Positions 36,132 through 46,259 of a stretch of 64,000 bases of DNA are shown here, in pieces. Numbering within the stretch: position 1 is the first letter of the stretch; every line of letters starts with the position of its first letter. The notes beneath the pieces were generated by a model. That model made no database searches, was not told where the DNA came from, and saw only the letters and a program-made list of their open reading frames with translations. Origin of the DNA: Dendrobium chrysotoxum (Eukaryota > Streptophyta > Magnoliopsida > Asparagales > Orchidaceae); contig CM034303.1 in assembly GCA_019925795.1 (NCBI GenBank), forward strand, positions 5,022,001 through 5,086,000, read 5' to 3'. The translations under genes and the position numbers were made by a program.

Positions 36132-39100
36132 TGTGGACCTTCGAAGGGAACACAAACACCATCGCCCCGCGAGGGGAGATAATATCTGGCCAATAGAAGG
36201 GTAGATTCGATCATGCATACGATTAACCATTGAAGATAGTGGCTCTCACCAACACACCCCGATGGATAACAATATGTGTGATCTAATCACAACGGGTTTC
36301 CCCCCACCTGATACATTAGCTCGAATGGGGTTTATTTGAGAGTGGGATTCGGTTTCCCACGAGCGCAAGCCCCCGTGGTTAATTACATCTCAAGCTGGGA
36401 CCTGAGAAAACTCTCGATTAAGGATTCTATATTATACTTTCCGAATTAGGATTGGCACATAGGGCGAAGACTAGGAAGTCCTACTCAAAGAGAAAGAAAG
36501 GTTCAACTAGGCTTAGTCAACATACACGGCTCAGATCAGCATCCGGAGGGACTAAGGTAGTGAGAAGAAACTAGAGAAAATAAATAAATCATGCACTCGA
36601 AGCATACATGAGAGAAGGACGGAGGTGGCATCATTCGTGTGACGCAGATAAGTAGGGCTTATGATCTCTGGAAGACAGAAGACCTACCTACTGATGAGGC
36701 GTACTACGGAACAATAGTAGCCTTGAATCCTAAATCTAATGGGTTTAGTGTTCTACGTAACACTAACACCCGTGTCCTAGCTAATGCAATGCAAAATCTG
36801 GACTTACCCCGGCCTGGGAGGGGGAGCCAGCTAACCACCTAGTCGCTTCAAAACTATGTTGTCCAGTCATTTAATAAAAGATGGGTGGGTATGTTATAGT
36901 TCTTGGAAGTAGGGCCGACGTCTAGAGGATTTCCTAATTGGCCCCGGACTGATGTTGGGTGAATGCTCCTAGAGCTAATGCAATTAAAATTTTGATTTAA
37001 TTGATTTCTAATGCAATGCATGCTGGTTAAAGCTTCCAAATCAGGTATGCATATAACTTTAAAAAGGCTTATAAAATAATTTTTTAGAATTAGACTGGGC
37101 TTCCCCAGGTCCGACACCTCATCCTCATAGGTCAGATTATCCGGACTCTAGCCGCAGGCGGGGAAGTGTCTTATAGAAGGAGATAAGAAATGCATTGATA
37201 TGCATGCGACACCGGACGATTCCGGTAATTCCCTAGGTCGTTAAGTTTCTAAATTGCTTAAACCTTAAAATTTTAAATATTAGTTGCGAGTAGAAAAAGT
37301 TTTGGTCCTTAGAGAGCCTAACGAAATCCAGGCTAAAACAAAAGTGGCATACAGATCACCAATAAACTATGAAAAGCATACAACCTATACGCAATCATCA
37401 TTAACTCAAACATAATATATAATTAAACAAATCAATTAAATGTCCATAGGCCAACTGCCCTTAATTACAATCTAGGGTCTGCAGAAAATTAAAGTGGCCG
37501 GGCACCACTACCAACAACCCGGATTTCTAATCCTAAGACTGACGCAAGTTATTTTGAGTGGGATACTGCAGATCTTCATCTTCTTGATCTTTTCTTCATT
37601 AGACTCCTCGGGTCCCAGCTCCATTGGACTCCTTGGATCTCAGCTTCCTTCGATTCTTCAAGTAGTAGAATGATCCAAATTTGGATTTCCAAATAGAAAA
37701 GGATCATCCTCATATTGGGTATCCTTTCCTCTTCAGAATCCAACCTTTGGATCCTAGTATTCCCACTCAAAATGAACTTTGATAACTCTATGTCAGATTA
37801 TAAATAATTACATTAAATGAAAGCAGTAAATCTAGACTCTCCTGCAAGGTTATCCTAATGAAAATCATCCCAAGTAGTTTATATTATCCCAAGTAATTTA
37901 TATAGAAATAAAAGTACTCATCACAGCCACACTTGGCCATGCTCTTAATTATTTTGAGGGCTAAGCAAGCTCTGGACCACCTGTAGTAATTTATAATGAT
38001 TTATTATTTTAGCCCTCATTTATTTAGGGGGGGCTGAGCAATTTCTGAAGCAACTGCATAAAACAGCATTAATTTTTAAATCATGATTATTGCCCCCCCT
38101 TATATTTAGCGCTGCATGAGCATGGCCACCTGTAGAAAATGTCATTAGTATCAAAATCGATCCTAACCTATGGGTAGTCTATCGTGCAATCACATCAAAT
38201 CCCAAAGTACAGTAAACGTAAGCAAACACATTAATAGTTCAATCACGACATGTAGTGAAATCCGAAAAAGCTCGGCATATAACAGAAAAGTAAACACCGA
38301 CCTAACCTAGGTCTAGAAGTGGTGCCCTAGCAAACAATTCTACAGTGTGTGTAGAAGCCTGTGTGGCTAAGGTAGGTCCTAAGCTGGGTAGTTAGTTACA
38401 ATTGCCTACCGTCCAGGCTTGTTGTAGGTCTGAAAATGAATTTTGTTTAAAGTTCAAATATTGGTGGATTAAGATCCATTTTAAGTAATTTAATGTGTGG
38501 GTCTGTTTTAATGCTTAGGGTGATGATATTTGAAGTTTAAATTGCCTTAGTGAATTTCAGGAGGTTCGGGGTCCCTACCTACTGAGCTGGGGGGTCCAAA
38601 AGGTCACTAGGAGAATTAAGCTAGGTTTGGAATTCCTAACATTTTAGTTAAATATTAGACCTTAGTATGAGTAATTAGACAGTTAGTTTGCTGGATTTGG
38701 AGTTTCCTACGTAAAGTTATGAATTTTAGGAGTTTCGGGCCCTAGACTATAAGTTGCAGTTGACCGGAAAGTTGACTTTTTTATTTTAGGCTGATTTCTG
38801 GACACCTAATATTTTTAATAAATACTAAGCCCTAATGTGAGTTGAATGCCTTTTAGTTTGCCCATTTTGGAGTTTTCTGTAATTAGTTATGATTTTTAGA
38901 AGTTAGGGCAATTAAGTGAATTATCGAAATTGCCTAATTAGGGGTACTTTGGGGGTTTTGGCCCAAATCAGCTCCAAACTGATTGGAATCACACCCAAAG
39001 GTCAGAAATGACCTAAGAAGGTGTTCCCAAGTATTTGGAGAAAATTTGGGATTTTTAATAATTTTTAATGAATTATTAAAGGCAAAAAGGTAATTTTTGA

Positions 39101-40645
39101 TTAAGGTTGAATTAAAGTCCAGATTAAGGTCCAATTAAGGGGCCCTAATTATCTAAGGTTGGGGACTGAATTCTGGAAATTTTGAGGTATTATGGGTATT
39201 TTTTTGATTTAAAATAGATTTATTAGATTTTTCTGAAGTTTTTAAGGCTTAATTAACGGGTAAATTAGGGTTTGCTAATTAAGTGTTTTAAAGAGTCCAG
39301 AAAATTCTTAAAAAATTCTAGGGGGTTTCATATGTCACTAAGCACTAGTGTTTAAAGTTTCATAGCAATCCAGGATCTATCCTAGCTCCTAGAAATATTC
39401 TAAGTTCGCTAGACAGTCCTTAATTATTGTCCTTAGTGTGTCACTACACTAAGCAGGAATAAAATGAGTTAGCTAACCCTTAGGCATAACATAAAGGGTA
39501 AATGTAGTAAATATAAACACACCAATCAAGTCCTTAGATCTAGGAGAGCCTAGGCTATGTGCTTGTGCAACCTATACATGCAAGGACTATAAAAACACTA
39601 AGTAAAGAAGCCTAATGAAATGATTAGTGAATGATTGAGACACAATCATTCACTAATCCTTCTCCCACATGAATGATATTCACACATATAGTCTAGGTTT
39701 AAAATTTCAAAGAGGTAGACCTCCCAAAATTAGGGGATTTAAATAATATTTAAGATTAAAATAATTTTAAAATATCTAAATATTATAAATATATAATAAT
39801 AGGGGTTTAAAAATAAGATAATCGAAATTAGTTCAATTTATAGGCATGGGAGGCCTGTCAGCCACCAAGGGGGTTTTAAAATAATTTTTATTTTAAAATA
39901 ATTAATTATATTAATTAAATAATATTTAAATAGCTAAATAACATAGTAATGCAGAAAACATCCAGAAATGACAGAATCACATGCAGAAAATATTTTTAGA
40001 TTAAAATTCACATTTTTCTAAAAAATTCAAGGTATTGCGCGTCAAAATCCGATTTAAAATGAGAAATTCATGAATTTTTGAAGTTAAATAGGTTTAAAAG
40101 TAATTTTTAAATATTTTTTTAAAAATAATTAGTATTTAAAAATAATTAAGAATTTTAAAATAAGTCAGATATAATAATATCTGGATTTTAAAATAGATTT
40201 AAATAATAATAAATAAAATATTAAATATTAACATCATAATGATATTAATATTAACCTAATAATACTATTAATAAAGATAATAATAATATTATTAATTAAC
40301 AATATTAATATTATAATAATAATAAATACTAATATTATAATAATATAAATATTAACATAATAATATTATTGTTAAAACAATAATAATATTATTAGTAATG
40401 ATATTTATATTATAATAATATTAATAATAATTAAATAATAATATTATAATAATATGAATATTAACATAATAATAATATTATTAGAATAATAATAATGTTA
40501 TTAATAATGATATTAATATTATAATAATAATAATAATAATAATAGCAATAGGATTTAAAAAATAAATAATTTTTTTTAAATAAAATAATAATAATAATAA
40601 GAATAATAATATAAATAATAAATTTTAAAGGTAGTTTTTAAATAA

Positions 40646-40689
<44 letters not shown>

Positions 40690-42308
40690 GTTTAAATATG
40701 ATTATAATAATTATTATAATTATTAAAATTCAAATAATAATTAAAACATAATTTTTGAATTTAAAATACATTAAAAATAATTAATAAAACTAAATTTAAA
40801 TAAATAAAATAAAAAAAATGGCGGCGGCGGTCAGCCACGTGGCGGCCTGGGACTGGTCCCGCGGTCCCGGGCAATGATTGGGGAGAGGCGAGCCACGGCG
40901 GCGGCCAGTGGGACACGCGGTAGAGCCGGAGTGGCCAGAGCAAACCGCGGCCGCGGTTTTGGCAATTATTGCCAATGATTACGCCGCCGCGCAATCATTG
41001 GCAAGGATTGCGGCGGCGCGGTCCGCGTTACTTGACCACGTCAGCCCAGATCCGAGCCGTTGATCCCGCTCGGTTTTGGATCAACGGCCCTGATCTCGTT
41101 GGACGACGAACTGGATTGCGAGATCGAGTCCGCGGTCGAAAGAGAAGCGTGGAACGGCCGAATCAGGACCGTTGATCAGGAAATCAACGGTCCAAGGCTC
41201 CGGCCGGCATGCAGACGGCAAACAGAAACCTTAGAATGAATTTTCGCGTCGTTCTCCAGCTCCGATGGACCATATCCTTTGAAATTTTAGACATACACTA
41301 TAGTCATGAACAGAATTCGTGTGGATACATTATTTTGATCTAAGACGCATTACGTAAGGACTTATTTAGATCTAAGTGTTTTGACCTATTCTATGGATTT
41401 TAGGGATTATACCTTGGGGTTTTGGAATTTCAATGGATACTCTGAACTTGTAGGCTGTCCTCGCACAGGTTCCTAGTTGATCACACGATCAGACGAACTC
41501 TTGATTGGGTGGATTGAGACTTTGGATATCTAGGGCCTAGGATTGCCAGGAACTCGCCGCCGGCGGGCTTAGACCGTCGGCCTCTGGCTTGGGAAAGGTA
41601 GAGGGAGCTCGTGGGAGTACCCTCACAAAATCCCAGGGGCTGAAGATGCTTGGGGAGAGAGCAAGAACAAAAAGTCCCCCTCTTGGAACCCTAAAGAGGG
41701 TATTTAAAGCATTAGACCCAAGCTCAACGGCCTAGATTCAATCTCAAGCCAATTAGGAGGGAAATAAGGGTATGTGGGCCGTGGTTTGAGTGGAGACTCC
41801 ATAAGGAAGGTGTTTAATGCATTTAATGGGTTCAAATTTACCCAAATAGGTCAATTTGACCCATTCAAGACTTGGGTTGACTAGGTCAACCATTGACTTG
41901 GTCAAGCTAGTCAGATGGGCCCAAGGGATGCTAAGGTGGGCCCTAGGAGGGGTTTGGAATGAATTTGAACTTGAATGGACCTATTAAAGCCTATTGGGTC
42001 AACCTGGGTTGACCTGGTCAACCAGGTTGACTCAAGACCAGGGCTTGGGCCCAATGGGTTAGGTTTGACCCATTGAACTCAAGGGAGGAGAGAATTGGGC
42101 TTTGGGAGCCCTAGATAGGATTTGAAATGGAAAACAGGTGATCTGGGTCAATTTAGGTCGACCTAGGTTGACCTAGGGCCTGGGTCTGGGCTCAACAGAC
42201 TTGGCTTGACTCCCTGAACCCATTGGGATGGGTTCTGGGGTCTAGTCTGGTCAAATTTGACCAGGTCAACTCCTTGACCTAGGGTATGGACCAAAATCAG
42301 GGTCAACA
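36132..42308 (-). repeat. E2 5' LTR (copy C, 6.2 kb)
   Basis: This is the right LTR of E2. In sense direction it starts TGTTGACC at 42308 and ends GGTCCACA at 36132. It contains the TTGAC cluster (41850-42308), the TATA-like box (41701-41709), a GC island (40815-41230), the AT block (40090-40815) and the 16-bp hairpin (39622-39658). Compared with LTR B it lacks about 140 bp, mostly in the microsatellite block. Short open frames inside it (for example plus 36639-36842) match LTR B only because the LTRs are near-identical. Confidence 0.92.
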
Positions 42309-42313
42309 ATAGG
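42309..42313. repeat. Right target-site duplication of E2
   Basis: ATAGG, the partner of ACAGG at 15602-15606. The single difference is a C to T transition. Confidence 0.7.
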
Positions 42314-44119
42314 GTGGTCATGAAGAGGAACCATAAGATGTGGTGGAAGATGAAGAAGATCCCGTAGTATGTGTGTTACAAATGTTGCTGTTAGCTCCAC
42401 GGTAGCAGGCTAATTCCCAGCAAAACTCCTTGTTTAAAACAAAATGCAACATAAAAGGAAAAGTATGTGATTTGTTAATAAACAGTGGGTGCACTAAGAA
42501 CGTTATTTCTCGTGTATTGGTGCAAGTATTACAGCTTAAGGAAACAAGGAACCCAAACTCGTATAAGATAAGCTGGGTTAAGCAAGGGATGGAGATAGCT
42601 ATGATCGACATGCGCAGAGTAGCATTTTCTATTGGCCGACATTATGTAAGTGAAGTTTTATGAGACGTAGTAAAAATGGATTTGTGTCGCCTAATTTTGG
42701 GAAGGCCATGGCAGTTTGATGTGGGAGTCATTTACGATTGCAGAGCATACCTACCCTTTTAAATGGAAAGGAAAATGACTGAGGTTATTGCCACGTGCAC
42801 CTGATCGAGAATATGCCTCTTCCACGACCAAGATCGCAATGTTTGTTGTTTCAGGGACAGCCTTGTTAAAATGCTTGGTGAGAATCTTCATATATCATGG
42901 CTTTAATTATAAAGGAATAAAGTATCCCATTTGAAGTGGGGTCAATGCAAGTTGAAATTGCCTCCCTGTTACAACAGTATTCAGATATTGGCCCAACAAA
43001 TCTGCCAGCCGAGTTACCTCCATTAAGGGCAATACAACACTAAATTGAATTGATGCCCGGTGCTTCTCTACTTAACTTGCCCAATTGCAAGATGAGTCCA
43101 AATAAACCTAAAAGCTTGCAACAGATTGTAGATGCTAGATAAACAACTGATTCAACCCAGCTTAAGTCCGTGCGTCGTACCGGCTTTATTGGTACCCAAG
43201 AAAGATGGCAGCTGGAGAATGTGTATGGATAGACGGTCCATAAATAAAATAACAGTTAAATTCAAGTTTCCTATTCCAAGAATGGAGGACATGTTGGACA
43301 AGTTGTTAGGAGCCAATATCTTTTCTAAGCTCGACCTTCGTAGTGTGCGTCACGAGATAAGGATTCATCCCAATGACGAATGGAAAACAGCCTTCAAAAT
43401 TGGCCAGGGCTTATACGAGTGGAAGGTCATGTCATTTGGGTTATGCAATGCCCCAGCAACTTTTATACATTTGATGAATGACATTCTAAAACCATTCCTC
43501 AACAAGTGTTGTGTGGCGTACTTTGTTGATATACTAGTTTACAGTGCCACTATGGAAGATCACCTGCAACACCTAACAAATATTCGAGAGATTGACACAA
43601 AACAAGTTATTCTCGAACATCCTTAAATGTGAATTTGCAACCAAACAGATCTCATTTCTCAGATTTATCATTTCAGCAACTGGGGTAAGTGTAGATCCTC
43701 ATAAAGTAACAACTATAGTTGAATGGCCAACTCCCCGTTCTTTTTTTATATTCACAGCTTTCGTGGATTGGCCAATTTCTACCAACGATTTATTAAAGGC
43801 TTCAAAATTATTATGGCTCCCATCACTAATGCATTGAAACAAACTCAATTTTCCTTGTCCGCTGATCAACATAGGAGTTTCGAAGCTATCAAGGCCGCGT
43901 TATCTACAACACCCGTTTTATCTCTAGCCGATTTTGACTAGCCATTTACAATAGACACTAATGCTTCAACCGTTGGAGTGGGTGTAGTATTATTTCAGGA
44001 CAACAAGCCAATTGAGTTTTTTAGTGAAAAATTATGCCCATCAAGGCAAAGGTGGACTGTATATGAGCAGGAATTATATGTTGTTATTAGTGCTTCAAAA
44101 TAATGGGAGCACTATTTAT

Positions 44120-45098
44120 CAAGGTTGTGAAAACCGGACCGGACAATGAACCGGTAGAAGGAGCGGTTCACGGTTCGATCGGTTCGACCGGTTGAACCGG
44201 GGTCGAACCGGATGACGTAATAAATAAGATTTAGATGACATAAAAATCATATAATAATATAAAATTTTTATTAAAAAATAAATTGAATTTATACATTACT
44301 AATATCTTATATAATTTTAAATTTAAACGTATTCAATCTTTAAATCTAATTCAAATTTAACAAAAATTTAACTTACATATCAATTAATAAGTTTAATATA
44401 AATTATTATTAATTTATGTTATATATTTATATATAATTTATATATTAAATTCATATTATTATTTTACATTTATAAATTATTGAGGTTAGATTAGATCATT
44501 TATTATAAATAAATAATTAATTAATTTTTATAGTATATAAAAAATAAATGAAGAATATAATTTATTTAATATTATTAATTAAAAATAAATATTATTTACT
44601 TCATAAAAAGTTTATTTAAAAATTTTATTTTAAAATGAATAATGTGTGTTGTAAATTTAAGAGTTAAGAAGTAAGGAATATGAGCTTTAACTTTTTTAGT
44701 CCCACATCACTTGGGAGACTTTCTCTTGATAATACTTTTACTTTATATTGACTTTTGAGCTTACATGGAGTAGTACATCATGTGAAGTGATGAACCTTTG
44801 TGAAATGCTTAGTTGAAAATTTTAATTTAAAATTAAGCATTTTAAATTTAAAATTGAATTATAAAAATTATTAAATATTTCAAAATAATTATTTAAATAT
44901 TAAAAAATACAAAATTTGAACCGGCCGGTTCAAGAGAACCGTGACCGGTTCAACGGTTTCCGGTTGAACCGGCGGTTTTGTATGGTTCTGACCGGTTTAA
45001 TGCAGAAGCGGTTTTTAGAATGAACCGGACCGGCCATAAGACCGGTTCACGGTTGAACCGGTCGAACCGGCCGGTCCGGTCCGGTTTTTAAAACAGTG
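44120..45098. mobile_element. Non-autonomous hAT-like element with ACCGG-rich ends
   Basis: A 979-bp insertion interrupts the chromovirus RNase H. It is flanked by a perfect 8-bp duplication CTATTTAT (44112-44119 and 45099-45106), and removing the insert restores a typical RNase H reading frame across the junction. The ends are imperfect inverted repeats: CAAGGTTGTGAAAACCGGAC at the left and CACTGTTTTAAAAACCGGAC as the reverse complement of the right. The first and last 150 bp are packed with ACCGG/CCGGT motifs and the centre is AT-rich without coding capacity. The 8-bp duplication and CA-starting ends fit the hAT superfamily. Confidence 0.85.
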
Positions 45099-45575
45099 CT
45101 ATTTATTACATCAGGATTTTGTTCTTTGTAGTGACCACAAAGCACTATAATATATTAACACACAAAAGAACATTAACAAAATGCATGCATATTGGGTTAT
45201 ATTTTTACATAAATTTACTTTTGTGTTAAAGCATAAAAGTGGAACATAAAATCGCGTTGCAGATGCGTTAAGTCGTCGGGTTGCCCTTCTAATGCAATTG
45301 CAAATAGAATTTTCAGGTCTTAAATGTTTGTAAGAACACTATCCTGATGATGAATATTTTAACAACTTTTGGTGCAAAGAATCAGTGGTTGATCACTCAT
45401 TCCACCATGATTTTCTCTTCAAAGACAATCTGTTGTGTGTTCCAAAATCTTCCAGGAGGCAACAAATTATTAAAGAAGGTCATGCCGGTGGGTTATCAGC
45501 TCACATAGGCCGTGACAATACCATCGCTCAGTTACAGAGAAGATTTTTTTGGCTTCATTTGAGAAAGGATGTCAC

Positions 45576-45929
45576 TATTTCTAGTACAAAATTTTTTTGA
45601 GCCAGAAATTTTTACACTAGAAATTTACTTTAGAAAACAGTAAAAAAGCCGCTTCAAACAAAAACTTAGCCTCCATTTACATAGTTTATCAATTTTTTAG
45701 TCATTTGGAGAACTAAATAAACTCATATTCTCATCATATTTAACAAAATATACAGCCCATTTTAATAAAATCATTTATATTTATCTTTAATCATAAATTT
45801 TCCAAAATCAAACTTTATGTAATATTAAAATTATTTTTTAATTTCTAATTTTATAATTTAAGTATTTTTTAAACTCTAATATGTGTGTGTATATATATAT
45901 ATATTATTTTAAAATAGAACTTTTAGGGC
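45576..45929. other. AT-rich spacer between the chromovirus remnant and the HSP101 promoter
   Basis: No gene is seen. An imperfect inverted repeat (ATTTCTAGT near 45577 and ACTAGAAAT near 45616) spans the chromovirus truncation point, and a TG/TA dinucleotide run lies at 45882-45904. Confidence 0.6.
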
Positions 45930-46259
45930 TATATATAAAATTTATAGAATGGGGATTATCCATTTATAAATAAAACCAAATCCGCCGGTTCATTTACACT
46001 TCGATCCCATCATATCGGATATCGGATTTCGGATTCCAAAGTGATAATAATTGCATCCGCCCACAAACTACCGAATCTTCCAAATCCGAAGCGACATGAT
46101 CTCCAGAACCCTCCAGCGTCCTCCAGCGTCTTCTCCCCTACGCCACTCTGTCCTTTCCACACAAGTGGCGAATCGTCTTCTTCCCTCTTTATAGTCTCAC
46201 TTCCCCGATCTCCTCTCTCTCCAGCGAAGAAGAAGTTCTACAATCGATATTTTCTCACA
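45930..46259 (+). promoter_or_regulatory. HSP101 core promoter and 5' leader
   Basis: Two TATA-like sequences are present: CTATATATAAA (45930-45940) and TATAAATA (45965-45972). A weaker TTTATAG lies at 46188-46194. With the first two the 5' leader would be about 250-300 nt. The only palindromic heat-shock-element core between the chromovirus remnant and the start codon is GAATCTTC (46073-46080), with a further GAA at 46088-46090 that is out of the alternating 5-bp register. The leader is CT-rich close to the ATG. The reading frame is open upstream of the start, but no in-frame ATG precedes 46260. Confidence 0.5.

Larger units (their letters stand above)
15607..42308 (-). mobile_element. Complete giant Tat/Ogre-like Ty3/gypsy retrotransposon, copy E2 (26.7 kb)
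   Basis: This is a full-length insertion on the minus strand. In sense order (right to left) it comprises the 5' LTR (36132-42308), PBS, leader, a gag-pro-pol frame from 35792 to 26846, a 4.9 kb non-coding region and the 3' LTR (15607-21921). It is bounded by ACAGG/ATAGG and it splits a chromovirus between gag and protease, so insertion order is unambiguous. The coding frame would be 2,983 codons if the single two-base deletion (near 30427) is allowed for. At least eight nonsense codons plus that frameshift make it non-autonomous now. Over the first roughly 370 bases the two LTRs differ at about 14 positions by hand comparison, mostly transitions, so insertion is fairly recent but not new. 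Confidence 0.93.
42309..45575 (+). pseudogene. Chromovirus-like Ty3/gypsy element: protease, RT, RNase H, start of integrase
   Basis: This continues the gag fragment at 15030-15606. In order it holds the protease (42430-42740; the D-S/T-G site reads N-S-G, so the catalytic Asp is lost; ends G-R-P-W-Q), the spacer to RT with several stops, and the RT (43130-43570). The RT active site reads F-V-D-I instead of Y-V-D-D. A frameshift lies near 43590. RNase H follows (43940-44118, continuing at 45107-45300 after an inserted element). The H-H-C-C integrase start (45385-45575) ends abruptly in W-L-H-L-R-K-D-V. The rest of integrase and the 3' LTR are missing. It is a long-dead copy whose truncated end lies about 690 bp upstream of the HSP101 start codon. 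Confidence 0.87.

Noticed and set aside
46073..46090. A full three-unit heat-shock element
   Set aside because: GAA and TTC at 46073-46080 are in register, but the third unit (GAA at 46088) is in the wrong alternating phase for either the perfect or the gapped type, so only a two-unit core is claimed.
46041..46259. A 73-codon in-frame extension upstream of HSP101 that could encode a transit peptide
   Set aside because: It contains no in-frame ATG, and the conserved cytosolic HSP101 start M-N-P-D-K-F-T lies at 46260. The extension is the 5' leader being open by chance.
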